Below are positions 1-5,372 of a stretch of 5,399 nucleotides of DNA, in pieces. Origin of the DNA: Bacillota bacterium (GTDB taxonomy: Bacteria; Bacillota; Clostridia; Lachnospirales; Lachnospiraceae). The notes beneath the pieces were generated by a model. The model ran no database searches. It had not been told where the DNA came from and saw only the letters and a program-made list of their open reading frames with translations. The stretch is from the NCBI GenBank assembly GCA_017861355.1, contig JAGFXQ010000258.1, positions 1-5,399 of the forward strand, written 5' to 3'. A program made the translations under genes and the position numbers. How positions within the stretch are numbered: position 1 is the first letter of the stretch; every line of letters starts with the position of its first letter.

Positions 1-116
1 TGGTCATCTTCAATCTTCGAGGAGAAAGGATAGGTCTGAAGATTTCTTGCCAGTCTGACCCGGCTGGAGATAACTACATCGTTATCCGGAACCATCTGCT
101 CATACCATTTAAGCAT
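1..116 (-). CDS. mcsB: Protein-arginine kinase McsB, N-terminal fragment (cut by window edge)
   Basis: Only the first 38 codons are visible; the gene continues beyond base 1. The frame starts at ATG 116-114 and reads MLKWYEQMVPDNDVVISSRV and onward through RLARNLQTYPFSSKIEDD. The SSRVRLARN motif (residues 17-25) is the characteristic N-terminal motif of the phosphagen-kinase-like family, whose arginines help bind ATP phosphates, and it matches McsB in position and sequence. By family knowledge McsB phosphorylates arginines on unfolded proteins and so marks them for ClpC-ClpP degradation in the cytoplasm, with McsA as activator. The start is supported by AGGAGG at 126-131, nine bases upstream, and by the position directly after mcsA. 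The frame overlaps the mcsA end by 8 nt, which suggests translational coupling. Kinase activity cannot be judged because the catalytic domain is outside the window. clpC is expected next but is not seen. Confidence 0.93.
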   Translation of the reverse strand, partial: MLKWYEQMVPDNDVVISSRVRLARNLQTYPFSSKIEDD

Positions 117-657
117 TGCTTTCTTCCTCCTTCTTCATCTGTTTAATCAAGTCACGAAGTCGTGCTGCCTCCTCAAATTCTTCTTTTTCAATTGCTTCCT
201 GAAGCTTCAAGGAAAGCTTCTCTGCCTCGGGTATATCTTTCATCTTTCGATCTGTAGTCACTGTCATGTAACCCTTCGGACGCTTACCGGTATGGATTTC
301 GGCACCCTGTATGCCTTTTAAGGTCTTTCCTAATTGATCATGAAAGCTCCGATAACACTGAGCACAACCGAAACGACCCTTTTGAATAAATTCTTCATAG
401 GTGGTACCACAATTACTGCAGGTGAGAGCTGGGGTTTCCTCTCCTGATTTCTTCTGATCAGTTGTGTTATAATTGTCAAGCAAGGTTGAGAGCAGATCTC
501 CCAAAGTAAGATCACTGTTCATTAAGGGTTTTTCCATCTGGAAGGAAGTGTAATCTGTCGCACACTCCTCGCAGAGATGTTGCTCCTTCTTCATCCCGTT
601 GATAATCTCGGTATACAATATTTTCGCATCTCTCTTCTGGCATCTATCACATAACAT
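109..657 (-). CDS. mcsA: McsA, zinc-binding activator of the McsB arginine kinase (UVR-motif protein)
   Basis: This 182-residue protein has the usual McsA length and layout. Four CxxC pairs form two probable zinc sites: C3/C6 with C29/C32, and C80/C83 with C98/C101. The C-terminal part, about residues 147-175, is a UVR motif (KLQEAIEKEEFEEAARLRD), the coiled helical hairpin shared by UvrB, UvrC and ClpC N-terminal partners. By family knowledge McsA binds and stimulates McsB, and in Bacillus it also links stress sensing to the CtsR repressor; it acts in the cytoplasm. The start is supported by AAAGGGGG at 666-673, eight bases upstream and embedded in the last codons of the GntR gene. The gene lies 5 nt after gntR and overlaps mcsB by 8 nt, so it is the middle gene of an operon. 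No key cysteine is missing and the frame is intact. Confidence 0.93.
   Translation of the reverse strand: MLCDRCQKRDAKILYTEIINGMKKEQHLCEECATDYTSFQMEKPLMNSDLTLGDLLSTLLDNYNTTDQKKSGEETPALTCSNCGTTYEEFIQKGRFGCAQCYRSFHDQLGKTLKGIQGAEIHTGKRPKGYMTVTTDRKMKDIPEAEKLSLKLQEAIEKEEFEEAARLRDLIKQMKKEEESNA
126..132 (-). promoter_or_regulatory. Ribosome binding site for mcsB, inside the mcsA coding end
   Basis: On the minus strand AAGGAGG lies nine bases before the mcsB ATG. It is formed by the Lys-Lys-Glu-Glu codons at the McsA C-terminus. It decides the mcsB start and implies that ribosomes finishing mcsA can reinitiate on mcsB. Confidence 0.8.
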
Positions 658-662
658 TGTAA

Positions 663-1037
663 TTACCCCCTTTCAAATTCGTTAAAGATATCGTTAACGA
701 TTTCATGTGCCTCCTCACAACTGATGTTCTTGCAAAATGCTCGTGCCAATACCACTCGCAATTCCTCCCGCATGTCAGTTATTGCCTGCAATTTATCATA
801 ATCGATTGCAATCACGGCTCCTTTTCTGCGGTCCAGCTTGAGATATCCTTCCTGCTTTAATATAGTATATGCCTTATTCACGGTGTGCATATTAATTCCG
901 ATATGTTCAGCCAATTCTCTTACAGAAGGAAGATTCTCACCCTCTTGAATCCGAGAGGTAGCAATGCCATATATAATCTGGTTTCGTAATTGTATATATA
1001 TCGCTTCCTCACTATTAAAATCAATTTCTACATACAT
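663..1037 (-). CDS. GntR-family transcriptional regulator, YtrA-type, in the ctsR position
   Basis: The 124-residue product has a GntR winged helix-turn-helix at about residues 12-77. It includes the typical PSVRELAEHIGINMHTVNKA recognition region (37-56), followed by YTILKQEGYL and a basic wing DRRKGAVI (69-76). Only about 45 residues follow, too few for a FadR or HutC effector domain but right for the short two-helix tail of the YtrA subfamily, which serves dimerisation. YtrA members usually sit beside ABC transporter genes; here the partner genes are mcsA and mcsB, five bases downstream, which in Bacilli follow the unrelated repressor gene ctsR. I infer that it autoregulates the operon through the palindrome at 1063-1083. 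GAGG at 1047-1050, nine bases upstream, supports the start. The ligand or stress signal cannot be read from the sequence. No symbol is assigned because no orthologue is firmly recognised. Confidence 0.92.
   Translation of the reverse strand: MYVEIDFNSEEAIYIQLRNQIIYGIATSRIQEGENLPSVRELAEHIGINMHTVNKAYTILKQEGYLKLDRRKGAVIAIDYDKLQAITDMREELRVVLARAFCKNISCEEAHEIVNDIFNEFERG
666..673 (-). promoter_or_regulatory. Ribosome binding site for mcsA
   Basis: AAAGGGGG lies eight bases before the mcsA ATG and overlaps the last sense codons and stop of the GntR gene, linking translation of the two. The same AAAGGGG pattern precedes the gene starting at 5372. Confidence 0.75.
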
Positions 1038-1062
1038 TCGGATACACCTCGCATATTATATC

Positions 1063-1083
1063 TGTTATACATTTAGTATAACA
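1063..1083. promoter_or_regulatory. Candidate GntR operator: 8-bp perfect inverted repeat over the -10 box
   Basis: TGTTATAC and GTATAACA form perfect 8-bp arms around the 5-bp centre ATTTA. One arm contains most of the -10 hexamer of the gntR-mcsA-mcsB promoter (1075-1080), so a bound dimer would block RNA polymerase. The size and symmetry fit a dimeric winged-helix regulator. That the adjacent GntR protein is the binder is an inference from proximity. No tandem CtsR heptads (GGTCAAA) and no CIRCE element are seen here. Confidence 0.65.
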
Positions 1084-1102
1084 ACCTTAAACTATTTGTC
1101 AA
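1075..1102 (-). promoter_or_regulatory. Sigma-A-type promoter of the gntR-mcsA-mcsB operon
   Basis: On the minus strand a perfect -35 TTGACA (1102-1097) is followed after 16 bases by TATACT (1080-1075). TG one base before the -10 makes it an extended -10 promoter. Transcription would begin near 1068, leaving a leader of about 30 nt with GAGG at 1047-1050. The -35 box begins only 3 bases after the stop codon of the upstream gene. A TATAAT at 1060-1055 with TTGTTA 18 bases upstream is a weaker alternative, because its start point would fall in the ribosome binding site. Confidence 0.8.
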
Positions 1103-1105
1103 GTA

Positions 1106-2347
1106 CTAATCAAGATCATCGTCCTTATAACCTCTGGACTTCAGTAAGAACCGGATACATAACACGATTAACAGAGCGCATAGCCCACTTAATACAGCAA
1201 TTACAACTGCTGCCTTGGTAAGATTAGTACGGTATGTCTCCGAGGTAATCAAGTCTTCCATATTGGTATCATTAGCCTGATTTACTACTTTATCGACTCC
1301 AGGCTCATATCTTTGAAGTGTTCGTTCAATTTTATCATATCGATAAAATCCAGCCTCACCAAGTTCGTTTTCTGCATAGGTCAGTAGATAGTTACTTTCC
1401 ATGTCTCCTTCCGGATAGAATACTGTAACAGAGACATCCGAAATGATCATCTTCGTCCTGATATAACCGGCCGGTACGATCACATCACTTCCTGGTTCCA
1501 ATAATTTATATTGTCCGCTATAAATTGCAAATTTATCACCGTCAATTTTCTTCACTTCAAAATTTCCATGAATGTTATCCGGTAGAAGCTCGCCTCCTGG
1601 AGTGACACTTGCTTCCGGTGCAGCCGCTTTCACTGCTTTAATATTATATTCTATGACATCGCCTGATTCCGCTAATACAGATATTGTAATTTTATTTTCG
1701 CCCTCGGTCAGAGCTTCATTCCCCAATATGGATACCTTGGCCTTGTCATCCTCCGGTATCGCAACGAGGACCAGCTGTACGACCTCCGCATCCACCTCCG
1801 TACTGTATTCGTAGACATCCGCCTTAAAATCCGGCTTCAGAACCGATGGGCTTATCTTCAGATCCTTCAGCTTGGCGTTGCCTGATGCTGTTATCGGTGC
1901 AACAACATTAATGGTAAGTGTATTACTGGATACGGACATTTCCGCTCCTCCCAGCTCATAGACAATCGCCCTGTCAGCAAACTCAATCGTACAGATCCCC
2001 ACTTTAGTAGCTTCAAATTTCATGGTATATTTACGTTTTGTATCGCCGTCCGTATTGTCTCTATCGGATATGGTTAAATACCCATCACTGCCCTTGATCT
2101 GTCTTGCTCCTCCCTGATATTCCAAAATATCCTCGTCATAGGTGACGCTGCCCTCAAAATCACCGAACTCAGTCTGAGATGTGACATTGACATAGAGAAA
2201 AAACTCATCGCCTAATGTAATCTGAGATGCGTCAGCCGATAATTCGACCTCCGCACTTGCTGCCAGTGCCGTCGCCGGTATAACGATTCCACTCGTTAGT
2301 AAAAACAAAAGAAAACCTGCAAGATAACGTGTTAATCTTTTTTTCAT
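1106..2347 (-). CDS. Membrane-anchored surface protein with cohesin-like and cadherin-like domains
   Basis: The 413-residue product starts with a signal peptide (KKRLTRY, then a hydrophobic stretch) with a likely cleavage after ATALA or ALAASA, about residues 29-32. Residues 33-148 resemble a cohesin fold: an EVELSADASQITLGDEFFLY opening, FEGSVTYDEDILEY, then a terminal beta strand TLTINVVAP. Residues 158-239 match the cadherin-like beta-sandwich type (LKDLKISPSVLKPDF ... YEYSTEV ... GENKITISVLAESGDVIEYN). Residues 250-375 form an extracellular domain I do not recognise. A helix at about 378-402 spans the membrane, followed by a short cytoplasmic tail ending KDDDLD. It is probably a surface adhesion or scaffold protein; whether it binds a dockerin is unknown. 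GGGGG lies six bases before ATG 2347. It follows the wall hydrolase gene, which shares the cadherin-like domain type, but a probable terminator separates them. No terminator follows it before the gntR promoter. Confidence 0.85.
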   Translation of the reverse strand: MKKRLTRYLAGFLLFLLTSGIVIPATALAASAEVELSADASQITLGDEFFLYVNVTSQTEFGDFEGSVTYDEDILEYQGGARQIKGSDGYLTISDRDNTDGDTKRKYTMKFEATKVGICTIEFADRAIVYELGGAEMSVSSNTLTINVVAPITASGNAKLKDLKISPSVLKPDFKADVYEYSTEVDAEVVQLVLVAIPEDDKAKVSILGNEALTEGENKITISVLAESGDVIEYNIKAVKAAAPEASVTPGGELLPDNIHGNFEVKKIDGDKFAIYSGQYKLLEPGSDVIVPAGYIRTKMIISDVSVTVFYPEGDMESNYLLTYAENELGEAGFYRYDKIERTLQRYEPGVDKVVNQANDTNMEDLITSETYRTNLTKAAVVIAVLSGLCALLIVLCIRFLLKSRGYKDDDLD

Positions 2348-2433
2348 GCTGTACCCCCATTTTCTTCTTCTATAAATCCGATTCTTTGCTATAAACGATT
2401 GAAAATACTCATCTTGAGAATTCTATAGTCATG

Positions 2434-2476
2434 AACAAAAATCCGGCCGACAGGTTTCTCTCCCCGCGGCCGGATT
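2434..2476 (-). terminator. Rho-independent terminator after the glucosaminidase gene
   Basis: On the minus strand AATCCGGCCG (2476-2467) pairs with CGGCCGGATT (2449-2440), a 10-bp G+C-rich stem with a 17-nt loop. TTTTTG overlaps and follows the stem (2441-2436). It lies about 140 nt downstream of the hydrolase stop codon. The T-tract is short, so strength is uncertain. The direction is set by the T-run; the plus strand lacks one after the stem. Confidence 0.75.
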
Positions 2477-2511
2477 CATTATCACTGTCGTAATTCCAAG
2501 CCTGCCGTTAT

Positions 2512-2538
2512 ATCATGAATAAGGAGCGTATTCATGAT
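2512..2538. repeat. Perfect 9-bp inverted repeat (hairpin)
   Basis: ATCATGAAT (2512-2520) and ATTCATGAT (2530-2538) are exact inverted copies around a 9-base loop. No T-run follows on either strand, so it is not a terminator by itself. It would fold in the 3' untranslated region of the hydrolase transcript. Confidence 0.6.
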
Positions 2539-2552
2539 CTCCAGCTCCGATC

Positions 2553-2581
2553 GTATACACTCAAGCAAGCTTGGTGTATGC
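2553..2581. repeat. Imperfect inverted repeat (long hairpin)
   Basis: GTATACAC (2553-2560) pairs with GTGTATGC (2574-2581), with one wobble. After a single unpaired T, CAAGC (2562-2566) pairs with GCTTG (2569-2573). The stem is about 12 bp with a very small loop and begins 35 nt after the hydrolase stop codon. No T-tract follows on the minus strand, so an RNA-stability or processing role is more likely than termination. Confidence 0.55.
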
Positions 2582-2615
2582 TCACTACGCTTTTATTACA
2601 TAATCATTGCTAAGC

Positions 2616-5372
2616 TTATTGTTCTCTTACGATGTTAATTGTATAATTTGCAATTGTTCCATTTTCTGCTATAACCGAAAGTACGACTGTGTTGTTGCCT
2701 GCATTCAACGGAACTATTCCTCCTCCGTTGATGGTCGCCTTCTTACTTACCGTGGTTGCATTAATTTGAACGAAATCTACTGTATTCTCTACAATCAGAT
2801 AATAATTGTACTCGGTCTGATTGAAGGTTGGAGTGATTGCAAGTTCATTACCCATACCATCCAGTATCTTAAGGCTCTTCATACGATTATTCGGGTTGAA
2901 CATCGTTGTCGGCTGAGGACAAGGATAAGATGGCATATTCTGATAGATCGGTATGGAGAATATAATTGGTGAATCCGCCATTCCATTATATGCTGTCAGA
3001 ATTTTTTTTCCTTCGGCATAGGGAGCCTCAACGTTCGTCATATATTGATGATAATACGTTGAAATCGGTGTGACATTGAACTTCTGAAGATAAATTGTGT
3101 CCTGTCCACGGTTAATATAACTTCCGCCGATAAAATAGGATCCGCCGACAATCGATCGAAATGGATTAATCCAAGGAATCATATACATCAAATTAGTCGT
3201 TGCATTCGTACTTCCATTTCTTGCAAATCTCAATCCGTTGGCGATTGCTCCTCCTCCGGCACTGTCATTTGCTCCTATGTTATAGAAGTTATACAGTCCT
3301 TCATAGCCGCTATAGGCTCCCGAGACACTACTACTCAGAGTATTAGGTCCGGTAACCACCTCCTGTTTCACGCGGGAAGCGAGATGGTAAGGACTGACAC
3401 CGGAATATTTTGCTGCCTCGATAAAGGTCTGTCCATAGGACATGCTCTGGGTTATTCCGTTCTCGTCCAAATATGTATAGTTTGTATTGTACATCGCCGT
3501 TCCCTTCAGAATGTTCTCTACACCTGATAGGTTCTGGTAGGTATCTTGATATTTCAGTAATTCAAATTGAAAGATACCGTTCGCCGTAAGGAAATTACGG
3601 GGATCAATGTAATATTCAATCGCTGCCTTCGATGCAGTTACCCAGGTGGACCCATCAAAGACGGTAAAGGTATCCGTCTTCCAATTATATGCACCACTCT
3701 CCAGAGACTTCCACTCTACCCCCTTAGAGTTCGACAATAGGTTCTTACCCGGCGCACTTTGCGCTGCAATAACTAAATTCCAATCAAGTCCGGTCTGATA
3801 TGCTCTGAATTCCCAGTTTGGATATAGTGCATGTAAGTTCCTCAGTGCTACTTTATAGCTTTCCGGAAATCCTTGTACGGACAGCTTCGTCTCAAAGTCC
3901 ATGTTGTCTGTAATTACTGGTGCCGGAGTCGGGGTAACTGCCGGACTTCCACCGGATGGCCGGTAATTACCAATATAGATATATTCTGCCTTAACATAAC
4001 CATAGATACCACTGTCCAGAGATATCACATACCAAGCATCGGCGCCGTTTCTGACTAAGCCTGTTACCAACACTTTCTCTGAATTCTTAAGAGTGAATAT
4101 ATTACCATAATTATCGTACACGTATTCATTCGTTGTAATATCTCTTGTCAGATATAAAAGGCTGGTATTACATACATAACCGTTCACCGCCTGTGTTATC
4201 TCATTAAAGGTATTATTATTATCTACCTGAAGAAAATCTTGCCCAATTGGTGTGGATGTCGGAGTCGGTGTCGAAATCACCGGCGTCGGACTTACCGTTG
4301 GAGATGGTATATTCGATGGTGTTGGGGTTGGTGTCACCTTCGGTGTAGGTGCCGGTGTTGCTTTCGGCGTAGGTTTCGGTGTGGGTTTTGGCGTTGGCTT
4401 CGGCGTTGGCTTCGGCGTTGCTTTTGGTGTTGGTGTTGCAGTGGGCTTTGGAGTAGGTGTCGCAGTAGGTTTAGGTGTTGGTTTAACCTCAGTTACTTTA
4501 AAGTCCACTTTGCTTGATTCCACATAACCGGTATATTTTTTATCACTCACAGTAAAGGATACCTTGAGCCACTTTACTCCGGAGATTGTAACCTCATCCA
4601 GAATCGTAATTGACTTATCTTTCTTTAGCGATATAATGCTGCCGCTTTTATTCTTCAAATAAGCCGCCTTGCTTCCTGCTTCCGCTCTAATCTTGAGAGA
4701 TGATGCTGCTACCTCTCCTTTGATTGAAGTGTCATATGACAGTTTTACGTAAGAACTGAGCACATACCCAGTGACAGTCTTGCCTTCTGCCACAAAAGAT
4801 ATTCCATACCACTCTTCGCCATCAATCATCACTTCACTGATTACAGTGATTGGACTGCCTTTTGTTAATCCTCCGGCCTTAGAATAACTTGTACTCGGTC
4901 CGCTTCTTACATTTAAAGAAGAGGCAGTGATGGAAGCCTTCAAATTGACCTCTTTTGCTACGGAGACCACTTCACCGGAATCCGGTTTTGGGGTTGGTGT
5001 AGGTGCCGCGGTTGGTTTTGGGGTAGGTGTTGGTGTCGCGGTCGGATCCGGTTCACCGGTTACAGCAACAAAATCCTTATGAATATAACCTTTCACCGTT
5101 TTTCCGTTAAACAGAAGAGAAACATAATAAAAATCTCCCTCTCTGCTTAAAATATTCACCGTTTCATCCTTGACTAAGTATACATTCGTGCCGTTTAATT
5201 GCACTTTGTCTGCGGTAGTAGAAGGTTCCGTGCGTACATTTAAGGTTTTTGCAGTTACGGTTCCTGTCTGAGCTGCTGATGCACGCTTCATTCCACCAAA
5301 ATAACCCTGTGGAATAATCAACGCCAGGATTAGTAAAATTATCAGCCATCTGTTAAAATACCGTCTGTTCAT
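2616..5372 (-). CDS. Secreted SH3b-domain beta-N-acetylglucosaminidase (GH73-type cell-wall hydrolase)
   Basis: The 918-residue product has a signal peptide (RRYFNRW, hydrophobic 10-20, likely cut near ASAA, residue 34). SH3b-like domains lie at about 34-106, 143-212 and 216-293, the first two with LNVR(T/S)xPS motifs and all with a GY(I/V) strand. Thr-Pro-Lys linkers lie at 107-131, 296-378 and 476-486, and a fourth divergent SH3-like domain at about 395-468. Residues 494-815 are the glucosaminidase region; HLASRVKQEVVTG (663-675) carries the probable catalytic glutamate E671, and YNFYNIGAND (694-703) is the conserved downstream motif. Residues 829-916 form a cadherin-like beta-sandwich. By family knowledge it cuts the N-acetylglucosaminyl bond of peptidoglycan outside the cell during growth or separation; SH3b domains bind wall polymers. 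It has no membrane anchor or sorting motif, so retention is probably through SH3b. AAAGGGG at 5379-5385, six bases before ATG, supports the start. No frameshift is seen. Confidence 0.92.
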   Translation of the reverse strand: MNRRYFNRWLIILLILALIIPQGYFGGMKRASAAQTGTVTAKTLNVRTEPSTTADKVQLNGTNVYLVKDETVNILSREGDFYYVSLLFNGKTVKGYIHKDFVAVTGEPDPTATPTPTPKPTAAPTPTPKPDSGEVVSVAKEVNLKASITASSLNVRSGPSTSYSKAGGLTKGSPITVISEVMIDGEEWYGISFVAEGKTVTGYVLSSYVKLSYDTSIKGEVAASSLKIRAEAGSKAAYLKNKSGSIISLKKDKSITILDEVTISGVKWLKVSFTVSDKKYTGYVESSKVDFKVTEVKPTPKPTATPTPKPTATPTPKATPKPTPKPTPKPTPKPTPKATPAPTPKVTPTPTPSNIPSPTVSPTPVISTPTPTSTPIGQDFLQVDNNNTFNEITQAVNGYVCNTSLLYLTRDITTNEYVYDNYGNIFTLKNSEKVLVTGLVRNGADAWYVISLDSGIYGYVKAEYIYIGNYRPSGGSPAVTPTPAPVITDNMDFETKLSVQGFPESYKVALRNLHALYPNWEFRAYQTGLDWNLVIAAQSAPGKNLLSNSKGVEWKSLESGAYNWKTDTFTVFDGSTWVTASKAAIEYYIDPRNFLTANGIFQFELLKYQDTYQNLSGVENILKGTAMYNTNYTYLDENGITQSMSYGQTFIEAAKYSGVSPYHLASRVKQEVVTGPNTLSSSVSGAYSGYEGLYNFYNIGANDSAGGGAIANGLRFARNGSTNATTNLMYMIPWINPFRSIVGGSYFIGGSYINRGQDTIYLQKFNVTPISTYYHQYMTNVEAPYAEGKKILTAYNGMADSPIIFSIPIYQNMPSYPCPQPTTMFNPNNRMKSLKILDGMGNELAITPTFNQTEYNYYLIVENTVDFVQINATTVSKKATINGGGIVPLNAGNNTVVLSVIAENGTIANYTINIVREQ
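4239..4487 (-). repeat. Low-complexity TPKP/TPTP linker repeat within the hydrolase gene
   Basis: This encodes residues 296-378 of the hydrolase, built from TPKP and TPTP units. At DNA level it is a degenerate 6/12-bp repeat. Units 4390-4401 and 4402-4413 are identical 12-mers (ggcgttggcttc on the plus strand), which makes copy-number change by slippage possible. The linker separates the three N-terminal SH3b domains from the fourth SH3-like and catalytic domains. Confidence 0.85.
4980..5054 (-). repeat. Short TPTPKP linker repeat within the hydrolase gene
   Basis: This encodes residues 107-131, between the first and second SH3b domains, with two similar PTPTPKPTA-like units. It shares its DNA pattern (ggtgttggtg-like on the plus strand) with the longer linker at 4239-4487, giving two homologous tracts in one gene. 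Confidence 0.75.

Larger units (their letters stand above)
2348..2615. other. Intergenic region with three hairpins and no convincing gene
   Basis: The 268 bases between the two surface-protein genes hold, in transcription order, hairpins at 2581-2553, 2538-2512 and 2476-2440. Bases 2348-2433 should contain the promoter and leader of the 413-residue protein gene. A/T-rich TTTATAG motifs occur there, but I find no -35 and -10 pair good enough to call. No tRNA-like or riboswitch pattern was recognised. Confidence 0.6.

Noticed and set aside
1055..1060. A perfect TATAAT on the minus strand as a second gntR promoter.
   Set aside because: Its -35 partner (TTGTTA, 18-bp spacing) is poorer and the start point would fall within the ribosome binding site, so the TTGACA/TATACT promoter is preferred.
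1063..1083. The palindrome as a rho-independent terminator for the upstream gene.
   Set aside because: The stem is A+T-rich, has no following T-run and sits inside a promoter.
1038..1105. CtsR heptad repeats or a CIRCE element as heat-shock operators.
   Set aside because: No tandem GGTCAAA-like heptads and no TTAGCACTC-N9-GAGTGCTAA arrangement are present; the single TTGTCAA on the plus strand is simply the -35 box.
964..1221. Plus-strand 85-codon open frame across the gntR promoter.
   Set aside because: It runs antisense to gntR and the 413-residue gene, crosses a strong minus-strand promoter and has no recognisable domain or start signal.
2441..2475. CGGCCGG inverted repeat as a mobile-element end or attachment site.
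   Set aside because: There is no transposase, integrase or target-site duplication nearby, and the T-tract on the minus strand explains it as a terminator.
2607..2972. Plus-strand 121-codon open frame antisense to the hydrolase C-terminus.
   Set aside because: It is Cys/Tyr/Ile-rich without domain features and fully overlaps a well-supported coding region.
4239..4527. Two plus-strand open frames over the linker, one Val-Gly-Phe repeat and one Arg/Trp/Cys-rich.
   Set aside because: They are antisense readings of the TPKP repeat. They have no ribosome binding site and the composition follows directly from the minus-strand repeat.
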